Assembly (NCBI RefSeq): GCF_009730915.1 | Contig: NC_052482.1 | Span: forward strand, 20,862,345 to 20,926,344 | DNA: 64,000 nt | Direction: 5' to 3' | Source of the DNA: Dioscorea cayenensis subsp. rotundata | Taxonomy: Eukaryota; Streptophyta; Magnoliopsida; Dioscoreales; Dioscoreaceae | Shown here: positions 49,693 to 62,414 of the stretch, piece by piece | Numbering within the stretch: position 1 is the stretch's first letter | Layout of the letters: the number at the start of each line of letters is the position of its first letter | Notes under the pieces: generated by a model | The model's input: the letters and a program-made list of their open reading frames with translations, nothing else | The model's database searches: none | Told to the model about the DNA's origin: nothing | Position numbers and translations under genes: made by a program

Positions 49693-50653
49693 TCATCTCT
49701 TCAAAACTCCTCTTGTTTTGTTCTCCTCCATCTGCATGAAAACTTTCATGGCGACCATATTATCATCAAAGTACTGAGCATAAGGATGTTCTCTTGGCAC
49801 TAGTTTCCGGTACTTGCTGAACTGCTTCTCAGCTTCATCGTTCTTCTTCAGCATGGAATATATGATCCCCTGGCAAAGGTACGGCCTGAAATCCCTCGGC
49901 TCCTCTGCGACCATTCTCTCATACACCTTGAGTGCATCATCATACTTCCCTTCAACCACCCTAATCTGAGCCACCAACAGCCTGAAATCCCTCAAATCGT
50001 CCTTCCTACCTTCCTTCTTGCACATCTCAATCGCACGCTCAACTCTTTTGAGGACAACCTCGAGCTCGGCGCCGCTTTCGTACTCGTAAGCCACCATGAC
50101 AAGGCCGTGGTAAGCTTCGACAAGGAACGGGTTCTTGGAGAGGATATCCTCGAACAACTGATTAGCGGCCTCAGGGTCGCCGGCATGGCTATGGAGGTGG
50201 GCCATGAGGAGGGGGAGGTCCTTATCGTCGGGTTCCAGAGCAATGAGGCGGTCGATGATGGCAATAGCGTCAGGGAGGAGATTAGCCTTCACTTTGAGCT
50301 CAAGTAGGGATCGGAGCGCCTTGATGTCGTCTGGATCAGAGGCGAGGTGGTCTTCGAGTGCGCGGACTTTCTCATCGTCGGTGAGGGATTCCGGGAGGGT
50401 CTCGGACTGAGAGATGGGCGCGGCGGCGAGTGCGGGCTTGAGAGGGCGGCATAGGAGGGCAGCGAGGGCGAGAGCGGCTGCTGCAGCGGCGGAGGGGATG
50501 AGGGATTCGGAGAGGGTTGTCGTGGGGCTGGGGTTTGAGGGTGGCCCGAAGAGGGGGAAAGGGTTTGGGGAGGCGGGCACGAAGAGGAGAGGAAGATGAC
50601 GAGGGTTTGGAGAAGATGGAGGGGCGGAGGATGGGGATGGAGATTGTTTGCAT
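49693..50653 (-). CDS. SG1: SLOW GREEN 1-like chloroplast TPR protein
   Basis: The mature part reads LTDDEKVRALEDHLASDPDD, ALRSLLELKVKANLLPDAIA, LIALEPDDKDLPLLMAHLHS and later tetratricopeptide-like helices to KFMQME-type residues near the C-terminus. This matches SLOW GREEN 1, a TPR protein needed for early chloroplast development. Before it lie an Ala-rich hydrophobic stretch and a Ser/Pro-rich N-terminus (MQTISIPILRPSIFSKPSSS) that looks like a transit peptide. The transit peptide (start 50653) and the body are in different frames. They meet around TTTCCCCCTC at about 50550-50557, where one C fewer would join them. Alternatively a 73-nt GT-AG intron (about 50606-50534) with a poor donor would join them. 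An in-frame upstream ATG lies at 50737. Confidence 0.8.
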
Positions 50654-50739
50654 TGTTGTCGGGTTAACGGGTTGATGGATGTGATCAGAATCCGACCCGT
50701 TTACAGCTCCGGCGGGAAAGAGTAGTTGTGGCGCCACCT

Positions 50740-51467
50740 GAAGGCTAAAACCCCTGACCTTGTGGAAAGGGATGGAGAATTTTATAACTGAGTCCTTGTT
50801 TTATTGGGTTATTGTGGATTTGACCTGAAGCTTGTGAAAATTACCACAAAATTTTTTTAATACTCGTTTGCATTTACATTATTTTAACATAATTCATGAA
50901 AAATCAAGCATCAATTTTTTTTTTAAATAATAATTTGTTTTCCATGGCTGTCTAATTTTTTTTAATTTTAATTTTAATTTTTTTACAAAATAGACAAACA
51001 AATTAGTATGAAAGTGCAACAGTTAAAGATAAATCCCAATAAAACTAGAAGCATTAGTTATACAGGGGTAGTTACTAGTGTGCCGTAGTGCTTTTATGCA
51101 TTTTTTTTTTTCATTTATTAAAAATAAAAAATAAAAGGAAGTGATTGACAAAATGGAATGACAACATACTATCTGATGATCTTTATTTAAGCTAAATATT
51201 CAGACAAAATGCTACCTGGAAGATTAAAAAAATATATATATAGTCTTGCTTTAAACACTGAAAGCTTTTGATGATCAATCAAAAGATAAAAATAAAACAG
51301 ATTTAAGCTGCAATGCTGGTCATAGGACTCATAAAATGGAAGCAATGCTTATTTATTAAATGTCTGATTTTTTGCTTATTTTCTTGAATAAATGCCAGCA
51401 TTGTTTGCTAATTGGTTCTCATTTACAGTGAAATTATCAGATGTGAGAAAGAGAAGCACTATAGAGC
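50740..51467. other. Spacer between SLOW GREEN 1-like promoter and SULTR4 3' end
   Basis: AT-rich sequence with poly-T runs and a short (TA)n tract near 51232. No gene seen; the right part is the SULTR4 3' untranslated region. Confidence 0.5.
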
Positions 51468-54400
51468 TCAAACCACCTTTGGAGGCAGAAATGGTTCATG
51501 ATCAATGTTTGTTGATTCATCTCCACTTAGATGTCTCCATTGTCTCTGCATGAATCCTGGTTGTCTGCCTGCACTCTGATCTCCTGCCCTTGGTGTTGAT
51601 CCATGGTAGCTTTGCATTTGCTGCAGGCATGCTTTTACAGCATCATGAACACTCACAAAGTACCATTTCTTGCCGATCAGCTCAATTAAACCAGCTCGCG
51701 AGAGAGTTAGAAGCACACTTCTGTTTGGATTAGATATAGCAATCTGCAAAAGAAAAAAATATTAAAAAGAGACAGTATATCAGTTTTCTCTACATCTTTA
51801 TCACGAATTCGATTGCTCTCCATTGGTCTTTCTGCTAAGAACTGAACTCTCTACATGCTTTGCTGTTTAGTTTGTTAATATTTCAGCTCAAACACACATT
51901 TGGGAATGTGATAGAAGAGTAGTAATGTGAAGAAAACCTGGATTTCCCTTGATTTGTATTCCTGATGCAAGTCTTTAAGAGCTTGGACTGCACTTGAGTC
52001 TATGTATGGAACAGCTGGAACATTTACGAGTGATGGTGAGACGGATTGAGAAATAATACATCTGTGGTGTCCAAAAAGTTCCTGAAGCATGGTTAAAGAA
52101 AACTGAGACTTACATGCCATTTCTATAATCACAAAATAGATCCTCTCAGGTTCTGGTCCATGCTTTGAGCTTCCAGAAACATTAAGTTCATATTCTCGAA
52201 GCCTGAAAATGACAACATAAATCAATTGGAAAAAGAAGCTCACTTTTTAAAGAATTCCTTGATTTTGCAGTTTAGCTGCTGGATCTTCTCAAGAAAATCA
52301 AAGTCATATTCCTTGGTCATATGATCATTAAATGCTCAACTTTAAGTTAAGAAATAGGTGTACTAGGTTGCGGGGTGCAGGAAGTTAACAGAAGAAACTA
52401 TGGGGAAGTACGAGCTCTATCATAAATTTAATCTGTCACCGAAGTAGGCATTGTTCATATATAACTTAGTATTGGAAGACATCTTTACTAGGACCTTAAG
52501 TACTACGAGTTCTTAGTGCATCCAATCTAAGATTGACAGCAACCAGGTGTCTCCGATTTCTCAAGTAGGCCAACCACATCTTAAAATATCACTACAATCC
52601 TAATTCATGCAAAATTAAGAATTACCAGGTTTACGTGAGATCAAAATGAAGCATGAGCTGCAATTTTGACATTATTTTTTTAAAATTAAATTGGACTTAG
52701 TGCGGTATTGAAAAGTTAATCCGTTACCTATCCTTGATATAACTTATGTTTGCAAAGTAGATGGGCGCATCAATTCGAATAACGACGGTACCAATGTATA
52801 TATATGCTTCTGGGTACTGGTCTATATTCCTGTAAACAGTTGTTCCAGGAAGACGGCCTAAGATAGCTGCAGGAGAAATAAAAATATCAAAATCATATTA
52901 CATTTCAAGCTATCCTATGCATAGACGAGGACCTTTGGTAATGAGCATGAGTTGACGCTTTCGAAATTCAAACAGTGCTATTAGTGGTTAAATGAATAGT
53001 AAAGATTGAATAGAAAGCTGGCAGAATATGAAAATTCTATGTGCAAAGCAACAAAATTTCTATTATAAATTTTAGCATATCACATTTTCACATTAGAAAA
53101 GCATTAATGCAAAGCGATAAAGTGCTAGACAATGAGAAAGACAAATTATAAAGAACAGTGGCTGGTGCATCTTATATCAAGAAGGCAATTGATTGACATG
53201 CATCGCATTTGAGTTTTAAAAGAATTTTGTATAATGGCAATGATGCATTTGAGGTAACAATGAATTCGAGAAGCACTCACCGATGTGTGGATTTGCTGAT
53301 TCATGGATGACAAATGCAAGGGAGGAACCAACCTGCAATGTTTTTGCTCTCATGACTAACAATTATGCTGATCTTGAAGATTATTCATGCATATAAAGGA
53401 TGCCATATTAGCATGATGCAATAACTTGATGTGTCAAAATATACAACATAATAACATGAATGGATCAAAGGCGTTTGAAGTTCAATAAACTCATGCATCT
53501 GTAATTACCCATCTGACTGACAACTGAACACATAACAATATAAGAAAACGAAACCATATGATTTGAAGACCATTTGTTATGGTAGCTTACAAACAAATTT
53601 CTACTTCTTGCCCATCCCATTGCCCTCCCTGACGGCATGGCCTTGGCAGGAAGGTTCGAGAGGCTGAAACTATCAATCTTATATTTATCTACATGTCACA
53701 GAAAAGTTATCACAGAAACTTAAGCAGCTATGTATCTCACCACATGCCACATTTTCCATAGATCTTAAGTGAATAGGGAAAAAAGCAAGGATGGAGTTTG
53801 TGCTTATATAATTCTTACCCCAACGAGCACACCAATCTCAATACCAAGAAACAGTGTCATAACACAAGTTATAGTCCAAAGAAGAAAATCTCTCTTATCT
53901 ACACGCCACAAAAAGAAAGCTTCCTCATAATCCACCTGGCAGAAGAAATAAATATGGAAGTCATATATGACCAAAGTGCAGCGGGACATGGAATTAGTCC
54001 ATGTAAAAACTAGACAATACAGATACAACCAATATAAATTTCATTTGACAGGGATTCAGTTGTGCTTACTAGACTGATGCCAACAGATATTACAATGGCA
54101 GCCAATGCACACTGTAATAATAAGCATGCTTAGGTAAGTATATGGGAATAAGATAGTTCAGCGGGTAAGAACAAGAAAAGAAGGAAACTTCCAACAAAAT
54201 ACAAATATATGAGATGAATCAGATGATAAAAGAAAAAAAAAACTATAGTTACCTGAGGTATATCCCTGAAAAGTGGTGTCAGAAAAAATAGAGCACATGC
54301 CATTGTAAGTCCCATAGCAACCCCAGATAATCCAGTTTTAGCCCCGCTCTCATGATTTACTGCTGATCTAGAGAATGATCCTGCAGAATCACCCAATTAA

Positions 54401-57106
54401 CCTTTTGCAACCTGACATTAAAATAGCTTGCAAATGCAAATTTTAAAGAAAATAATAAAATAAAGGGATAATGCTTCCTTCATGCAGCGAAAGAATACAT
54501 TGTTTAGAGTTTACCAGTGGTAGGATATGTAGAGAAGAATGAACCGCAGATGTTTGCCATACCAAGGCCAAATAACTGCAAATAAATTATTGTCAGTTTG
54601 GCAATATGATTAAATTGCGCATGTGAAACTTGTATACTGCATATCATGAATAAGAAATATAGCTGAAAATACAAAGCATTGTCATTAACTCCCTCGTCAG
54701 AACATGACCCTGATGTCGATGTAAAATAACAGGCTGAAAATCAATGTCCAGGCAATTTACTTATAGATATTGACTGTAAGTGTTCCATTGGAAATAGTCA
54801 TTAGAGAGCAAATGGTAAGAGCTACTTCAGTAAAAACAAAGTCTTGAATGCCATAATCTTACCTCTTGGTTAGAGTCCAATTCATACCCATGCTTGGCCG
54901 CTAAAGCTTTGGCAATTCCCACAGATTCCTATAGCAAAAAGAACTACAATAGGATGCTTGATAAAAAATAAATTCGAGAGAAACAAAAAAGAAACATTAA
55001 TTAGAAGTCTTACCAATATTGCCACGCCAGTTATAAGGACTGCAGTTGAAATCAGAGACTCAGCATAATGAAACTCTCTAGGAAAGTGGAACTTTGGAAA
55101 TCCCTGGGGTATGTCACCAACCTAATGAAAAAAAAAGAGAAAATCAAATCAACTCTGTTTTCTCTTATTCTACAAGTTTAATTCAAAGAAAGTAGCACAT
55201 TCAATTTATAACAATGCCAATGACACACGTGCTCACTTAGCCTAAACAACATGAAACTTAAGTGGGGTCTCTACTTCCTCAGAGAGTATAGTAGACTCGC
55301 AATTGGTTTTATCCTACTTATTATTATTATTATTATTATTATATAAAAATGGATAAACCACACTTACTGGCACTTATCACCTAAGTCCTAACTAAAGTTA
55401 TTTTTCACAATCCTACTATCAAAAAGATTTTAAAATAACTCTTTATGCATCTCGTCCATGATTCAACCGATGGGTGAAGGAAAAGGAAGGAGGCTTATCT
55501 CACCACAGAAATTGAAGATGGGTGAAAAAATTTCACAAAAGTGGTACCCAGGATGACTGCTGTTAGTGGTCCTGATGCTCTTAGAAATCTGAAGTTTTTT
55601 TTTGTGTTCCCCTGCAAAGATCAGATCAGGACATTTGACATTTTGTGCAATGGTTAAACACTGAAGGAAGATTAAAAAAATGGCCTACCAGGTGCTTCAT
55701 GACAAGAATAATTGCAAGAATGGTTGATCCCATCACAAAAGGGGGCCATGAGAACTACAAAAAGAAACTATCACATGAATTTAGTGAACATCGGTGTCTA
55801 TTTTGGCAAATGCATCGAAATGAATGCCAATGAAAAAACATAAAAGCTAAGAAATATATCACAACTAGTGCAAATATCAACAATTTCATTAGTAAATGAA
55901 TGCCAACGCAGCCACCAATAGTGCCACTGCACATGAAGAAGTAATGAGACAGAGATATGAAAGAGAAGCAGACATGAGGTTTTCTTTCTTTCTTTTTAAA
56001 ATTTTTAATTTTTAGTTTTTTTATAACTAAAACTGAGCTACAACCAGATATTCACAGGGCGAGCAGTCTTACATCTCCAGCTCCAGCAATTATACTTCGA
56101 GCAAGTGGTACAATTTTACTGCTACGTTCCACATTGTAACCCAAGAAGTATTTGGCTTGAGATAATGCGATTACAATGGCTGAAGATGTAATGAAACCAG
56201 AGATTACAGAGTGGCTTATGAAACGAAGAAGCCAACCAAGTCTGCAGCAGAATATCAACATATTCTTTATGAAAGTGAATAATAATGAAAGGGAAAAAGA
56301 AATAGTTGAAACAGGGAAAAATTAATCAATTATTCAATTATTCCCAAAAGAAAGCAGGAAAAAACAAGTCAATTACCTCAGAAGCCCCATTATGCATTCC
56401 AATACACCAACCATAAAAGCCAATAATATAGCAAGCTCTGTGTATAGCTCCTCTGAAGGATCAACAATGTTACTTAGAACATTGGAAACTAAGAGAGAGA
56501 CCAGAGTCACAGGACCAATAGCAAGTTGACGAGATGAACCAAACAGAGCATAAACAAATATAGGAACAAATCCAGAATCTGCACACACAAATCATCTGTT
56601 TTAATCCACTGCATGCAGTAATAAGTGCAGTATATCAATGTAACAGTATCAAACTCACAGAGTCCATAAATTGGATGAAGCCCTGCCAACTTTGCATATG
56701 ACATTGCCTAATCATATACCATAAAAAACAAGCAAACTCCAATTCAGACAAGCTTCAAACCTGGAGGAATTTTTTTCTCAAGCAGAGTGCAATATAGTAA
56801 CTAACTCACCTGGGGGACAAGCATAACACCAACGGTTATACCGGCCATGAGATCAACTTGAAGGTATTCACCCCAACGGTAGGTCCGAATCCAGCGAGAA
56901 CAAGGGAGTAGGAGCTCCAACCACTCAGTCGCTGGCATGCCGAGGATCTTAAGCTTCCATTGTGAGAGGACTGAAGCGGAGGGGAGGAGAGGTGAAGATG
57001 GAGTGGGGCGCTCAAGGGGTGTGACTCTCACCTGCCTAACCATGCCGCAGCCCATGTCAATGTCAGCGATGTCGCCATTGCTCGACGTGGCATACGATAT
57101 CTCCAT
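51468..57106 (-). CDS. SULTR4: Sulfate transporter, group 4 (SULTR4), 17 exons, intact
   Basis: Exons: 57106-56810, 56707-56659, 56578-56377, 56241-56073, 55754-55689, 55611-55504, 55121-55014, 54928-54863, 54575-54515, 54380-54253, 54111-54070, 53935-53819, 53332-53281, 52866-52728, 52202-52114, 52014-51938, 51743-51468. Total 2046 nt, 681 residues, all phases consistent. Group 4 SULTRs export sulfate from the vacuole. Diagnostic blocks: [120 protein letters not shown]-terminal STAS domain has [20 protein letters not shown] and IAISNPN. The first ATG at 57106 (MEISYATSS) is preferred; the upstream in-frame GTG is not a start. Exon 1 is GC-rich, the rest AT-rich. No frame break is present. 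Confidence 0.96.
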
Positions 57107-57688
57107 AGGTGCCCCCACCGTTGGCCCCTGTCAACTGCATAGAAAGCATTATAACTAGAGAAGGAATCGTACTCGCACGGAAGTTGGACGTGGGCATGCG
57201 GAACATGCAGACGTGCAAAGTAGACAAGATTGGATGTTTGGCTTGGAACACCAGGACTTGTGGTTTGTGTCTAAGTGGAGCCCACCCCCTCCAAAAGGAG
57301 TACTTGTCATGCAGGGATTGGCTTGGAGTGGGCCCTCCTGGACATTGTTACTGGATCCTGAGTGCATGGGATTCGCTCCGGGTAGCCTGCCTTGAAGGGA
57401 GTACACGCGCTTCCAATCAGACTTCAATGGAACCAGGACATTCACTGCGAGCATGGCTTGATCTTGAGGAGTGAAATGGTGATGAGAATCCAAAAGAGAA
57501 CTACTCATGGATAAAAACACTGAGTAAGTCATTCAGGTATCTGAAGAATGATTGTTTTGTCATGAAAAGGGAAGCAATCTTGCAAAAACATATATAGATG
57601 CTCAAAACAAGTATGTAAAATCTGAACTATCAAGTGAAGAATTAAACCAGTCAAATTAAGTAAATTGCAAAAATAACAAGAAAATTAC

Positions 57689-59930
57689 CTGAAGCTAGCA
57701 GAGGACTTTTACCCTGCAAGAAGGGGAAAGTACAATGGTCACTGATCCTCATATTGTGCTAAATTAGAGCAGGCATGATTGGGCGGTATACATCCATCAA
57801 CAGGAAGCATCAGAAGCTATTGATTGGAGCCTCAGATGTTTCCAGGAACTTTCTCTGATTAAAGGGAAGGATGGATCAGCATTGGCCTGTTGCATCAATT
57901 GGGTAGGTCACTTAGTTCACATCTTACATGTTTCATAGATGATCAACTTAATGAAACAGGAAATGATGTGATTAGAACTAAATGAACAGAGCGAGCAAAT
58001 GATACTAAAGAAATGTGGGATTTAATTTGGTTCCAGGCAATCAATAAGACACACTTTCCTTTTACAGAAATTTCTAAAGAAAGCTCTCATTTTGGATGTT
58101 GTTAGTTTGGTAGCTGTAAAGTACATGTTATGTGCTGCTGGTTTTTGGGAGTCTGATGAGCAAGAATACAAGCCAGGGCAGAAATTGACATATTTAACTG
58201 CTTTGAGATTCATGTTTTCTGAGTGTCAAGGGCAAAAGCTGTCCATGGTTTAAGTTAGTATATACAAACCTAGGACAGAAACCAGACTGACTGGAAATTG
58301 TGGAATAGCAACAATAACATGATCTTGCTTCGTCAATAACAATGTAGAATGGGATTCCATTTTAAACATAGTGCCATAAAGAGAGGGAATCATCATCATG
58401 CCTGCTTTAAAGCACTTAGTGTGAGCAGATTTCTCCAAATGAAAAACAAACAAGCAGGCAAATAGGAGCCAATGCATTTTTCTTGCCTCCTACGATAAAT
58501 ATAATACGCAAAAAGCAGATGCTGACTCTAATTGGAATCATTCCAAAACATTAACAATCTCATTTTTGAGCGTTAACAAGAGTAGCTTGAGCATACAAGT
58601 GGGGATGCTTCTAAATGAACAGATGATGTAAAGCAGAAGCAAATTATTACAGATTGGAAAATACCAGCACATCATTGGCCAATTACCTTGTCTTAACTTC
58701 AAATACAAGAAAAAAGTTTATAATGCCAGAAATGGTAAATCCAAAGCTCTTTCATTGCAAGTATGCAACCAATTCTAACTGCCTTTTTTTTTATTGGATA
58801 AATTAATTCTAACTACCTTAAGTGTCCTTGCTTGTCCATTTCTGAAAAAATGGGCCCAAGCTCTGATTCTGTTTTTGAAGTACTATCAGGACTACCGGAG
58901 CTTTGTCTCAGACACAAAACCTATGAATCTAATCAAGAGTTAGGGAAGGCACACGCTATTACAAACCCATTGCCAGCTCAATAACTACAAATGGAGGAAA
59001 AGGTAAAGCTGAATGGCATATTATCTGACACTCCTATAGCGACACAAATACTATGGGCACCCCAAGTACCAGTCCTAGATCTTATGTTTCTAAACTAACA
59101 ATAAATTACATCCATAAGTGGTATAAATTATCAGTCAAAATCTCAAATGACTAGGGACAATAAGCCAGAACCACCTGATATTAAGGTTTGCAAGATGTTG
59201 CTGATGAATTCACATCATTCATCTGAAACAACACCACAACAACCACCATTTTTTTTTCCCACAAGTTATAATCTTCATTGCTATGACCATTAAAAAACAA
59301 TTCTTGGGAAGCTTAAAGCAAAATCAATAATTTGATTAATTGTGCTCCTTTTTTAAACCAAACCAATAAGCGCAATACTACTGAATATTATTTCTCTTCC
59401 AAGACAAATCATAGAGCAAGAGAGTGGGATGATGATATGGATAGGGCCAAGCACCTTCCTTGGTACATAGATTGGAATACAAGCTATATACTTGAATTAT
59501 AAGCCAAGCATTATAGATGCCACAGAAAACTTAATGATTCACTAAAATTTCACAGCATTCAACGATGATGAATTCATGAATAACACTAAAATTGGAATAC
59601 AAGCTATATACTAATGCTGTATTGAAAGAAATAGATCAAAATTCTCCAAAATTTCAAGAACTCCTAAACATGCCAAATCATTGAAAACCAAACCCTAGAA
59701 CAAAAAAAACCATGAGCAACTCAACAAATCATGAAGCTATGGTTCCCATTAAGCAGAAACATAAACAATGAAAACCTGAATTCCAACACTGATTTGCAGT
59801 TCAAGAAGACAAACTCTGGGAAAATTGGGTGAAAACGAGATTCCAAAATCTCCAAAGCTCTTTGAAACAATGGCGCGGGAAAAGAAAAACAGAGGTAGCG
59901 CGAAGAAGACCACGATAAATCTCTGTTATT
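57689..59930 (-). other. Probable 5' untranslated region of SULTR4 with leader introns
   Basis: No coding gene is recognised in this 2-kb stretch. Splice-like signals suggest a leader exon from about 59930 to 59776 (ending GGAATTCAG|GTTTTC) and perhaps a 25-nt exon 57713-57689 (CAG|GG..TTCAG|GTAATT) before exon 1. This would place SULTR4 transcription start close to the U12 promoter. The assignment rests on splice motifs only. Confidence 0.35.
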
Positions 59931-59933
59931 TTA

Positions 59934-59983
59934 GTCCCACATCGGCTACGATAAAAACAAATTAAGGTTAATAACTTTAAATA
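59934..59983 (+). promoter_or_regulatory. Second snRNA-type USE plus TATA-like module
   Basis: GTCCCACATCG (59934-59944), matching the plant snRNA upstream sequence element RTCCCACATCG, is followed about 31 nt later by TTTAAATA (59976-59983). The spacing is close to that of the U12 promoter downstream. Fifteen or more bases around the USE are identical to those at 60071-60087. No known RNA follows. Confidence 0.45.
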
Positions 59984-60073
59984 CACATCGAGCCATTAGA
60001 TCTCGTTCGTTCGTGATGAAGCCATGAGCACAGATCCGGTACGTTGGTTTAGATTAACAGTGTATATTTTTTA

Positions 60074-60124
60074 GTCCCACATCGGCTGGGAGAAGAAGCC
60101 GACGGGTTGATAGGGCTATATAAA
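60074..60124 (+). promoter_or_regulatory. U12 snRNA promoter (USE + TATA, Pol II spacing)
   Basis: USE GTCCCACATCG at 60074-60084 and TATATAAA at 60117-60124 are separated by 32 nt. In plants this wider spacing marks Pol II snRNA genes (Pol III genes have about one helical turn less). The TATA lies about 32 nt before the inferred RNA 5' end. Confidence 0.8.
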
Positions 60125-60148
60125 CTCTCGGGGAGTTAATGAGAAAAC

Positions 60149-60307
60149 TTGCCTTAAACTAATGAGTAAGGAAAACAAAGCGGGTGGTGGGAGCTGCCCG
60201 CCGCGCTAAAGTTATCTTGCGCAATGATTTTTGGAGGGGTTATAGGCTGGCCGGGTGCTGACGCTGCTTACTTCGCAGAACTCGCCTGTGCCGGCCTCCC
60301 GAAGCCC
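60149..60307 (+). ncRNA. U12: U12 small nuclear RNA (minor spliceosome)
   Basis: The RNA begins TTGCCTTAAACTAATGAG, then TAAGGAAAAC, essentially the conserved U12 5' end; GTAAGGAA pairs with the branch site (TTCCTTAAC) of U12-type introns. Next come a hairpin GCGGG..CCCGC (about 60181-60208), a second short stem ending GCGCAATG, and an Sm site GATTTTTGG (about 60227-60235). The 3' part is a long hairpin with arms GGCCGG and CCGGCC and an inner CTGC-TTACTTC-GCAG loop, where the U11/U12-65K protein is known to bind in other species. Together with the USE/TATA promoter this supports a functional gene. The 3' end is approximate; no strict plant 3' box was found. Confidence 0.9.
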
Positions 60308-62218
60308 ACTAAATCCATTAGCGAAGCATTCAGAGTTCTCTTGAGTTTTAGATTTGTCTTTGATGTTGGGCCGTGGGCTTTGTTAGACTGGTATGTTGGT
60401 TAATTAAAGTTGTGGTTGTTAATGTAAGTTAACGATGTAAAAATGTTCAACGATTAAAAAGGGTAACTAAAGTTAGTTGATGATATAAAAAAGTATATTG
60501 AAAAAATGTTGAGTTTGAAAATAAAAGATGAATTAATATATATATATATATAATGAAGAGGATATATGGGTATTATTAATTATTTATTTAAATGGTTTAA
60601 TTGCTGTACAGGTTTTGTAATTGTGTATTTTCTGAGTCTTTGTAATATTTTTAGCTTTTTTTAGTGTTTGTAATATTTTTAAATATAATTAAATTTTTAT
60701 ATTTAGTTGAGTTGAGTTATTTTAGTCTGCGGTGTAGATAAGCACTTAAAAATACTACTGTCGATTAGAACAAGAATAACTCAGGATTTAATTATACCTA
60801 AAAATATTAAAAGGACTAAAAAGACAAAAAGTACATAATTATAGCAATTTGTACGGTAATTAAATCTATTTAAATTGTTGGTTGAAATTTGAGAGAAAAT
60901 TCAACTTATTAGTTGGTTATGTATTTAGAATTAATCATTATTATTTTATAAAATCGGAAAGAATAAAATAATAGTTTATTTTATAATTTTTATAAAAAAA
61001 TTATCTTTTATGTGTGTCTATCTAACGATATATTAATACGCATGTGTATATTCTTTTGTAAAATAATAATCATTATATCCCTGAGCTAGATAATTGTCTT
61101 TTTGGTTTTCGTTTTCATCTTTGAGATGGGATAAAATTTTCTTTTATGTTATTTAGTTTTAATTGATTCTCTAAATTTGTATTTTTATTTTGTAAAAATT
61201 TTTTTTTTTTTGATACAAAGTTTATCAAATGAGTCAGGAAGAGGTGATTTTATGTTTTTCACTTTCTCATTTTCAGCACAAAACTCGAAGAAATACAAAT
61301 TCCTGAATTTATTGTCAAATGTAGCATCCATTGCTTGATGACCCCTAATAAATACAGCCTTTTTTAAGCTCAAAGAATTATAACAAATTTACTCTTTTCT
61401 TTATCTCATTCTTTCATCATATGAAATACCTACATCGTCTATTATAGTTTCAATTTGTTATAATGAATTTATTTTATCTTTTCTAACATACTTGAGATGA
61501 TTTATTTATTTTTATATATAAAAAAAACCAAAACTAAATTTTATTATTATATTTTTTTTTTACTAATACACGATAAGAGCTTTTCTTGCCATGAAGTCTC
61601 GGAGAATATAGTCCATAAACAGTATTGTCGGGTGAAAGGATTTAAATACTTACTCTCACTTTAAAGTTTAAACACCCTTACATCATACCATTTACTATAT
61701 AATGGTTTAATTATCCTAAAATTAACTATATATTGATATTATTTAATGAGTGGCCTTATCATGCTATTGAATCCCTCTCCCTCGTTTTCCAACTACCACA
61801 AATTAATCTTATCTGGTGCAATGCTGGACCAGTACCAACAACTCACAATCCAATTCAATACCATCCTATATTTAGTTTATTCTCCCCCCAATTAATTCAT
61901 GCAATCTTTGTTTTCTATAAAACCAAAATATCATTGTCAATTTTTTTAAAAATTAAAATAAATTTTTAAAAAAATGTATGACCATCAATTAGTCAAATAA
62001 AACCAATTTTTTTTTTTTTAAAAAAAAAAACCAATTTCTACACATTCTAAACCTCATAATTTCATCAATAAAAATTACAAAATTTAATAAATTTATCCTA
62101 CACAGAAATTTAGAGTACATATTGTTATTAAATCTACGTGGTTCATCCAATTTTTTTAAAAATATTCAAATATTTTTAAGAATCTTCAAGTATATACTAA
62201 CATGCGGATGATGTAGAC
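60308..62218. other. AT-rich intergenic spacer
   Basis: No gene supported. A 62-codon open frame on the minus strand (61185-61373) contains GHQAMDATFDNKFRNLYFF; it looks more protein-like than its surroundings but matches nothing I recognise. Poly-T/A runs and (TA)n at 60537-60551. Confidence 0.5.
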
Positions 62219-62220
62219 AT

Positions 62221-62414
62221 GAAAGTGGATTTCATTCACAAGTCAAGTTCTGGTTTGAAATTTTTTTACTTTTTTAATAAAAGCGATAAACGTTACATAT
62301 ATCAAGTGTGTGTTTAGGAAAGTGGGTTTCATTCACAAGTCAAGTTCTGATTTGAAATTTTTTTATTTTTTCAATAAAAATGATAAACGTTATATATATC
62401 AGGTGTGTGTTCGA
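62221..62414. repeat. 97-bp tandem repeat, two copies plus a diverged third
   Basis: GAAAGTGG(A/G)TTTCATTCAC then AAGTCAAGTTCTG starts at 62221 and at 62318, each followed by TTTGAAATTTTTTTA, GATAAACGTTA and TATATCA(A/G)GTGTGTG. A related stretch (GGAAGTGGGTTTCAACC, AAGTCGAGTTCCGG) occurs at about 62682-62725, just upstream of the TATA box of the next gene. Confidence 0.8.

Noticed and set aside
57107-57118. SULTR4 start at an upstream GTG
   Set aside because: GTG is not a normal plant start. The in-frame ATG at 57106 gives a complete protein of normal length.
59934-60087. The TCCCACATCGG motifs could be ends of an LTR/TRIM element, which often carry a similar motif
   Set aside because: The second copy has a TATA at exact snRNA spacing and a bona fide U12 sequence after it; no TG..CA termini or primer-binding site were seen. 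The possibility remains for the first copy only.
61185-61373. Possible plastid or mitochondrial insertion, or gene fragment (GHQAMDATFDNKF)
   Set aside because: I could not match it to any organelle gene or family; short and isolated.
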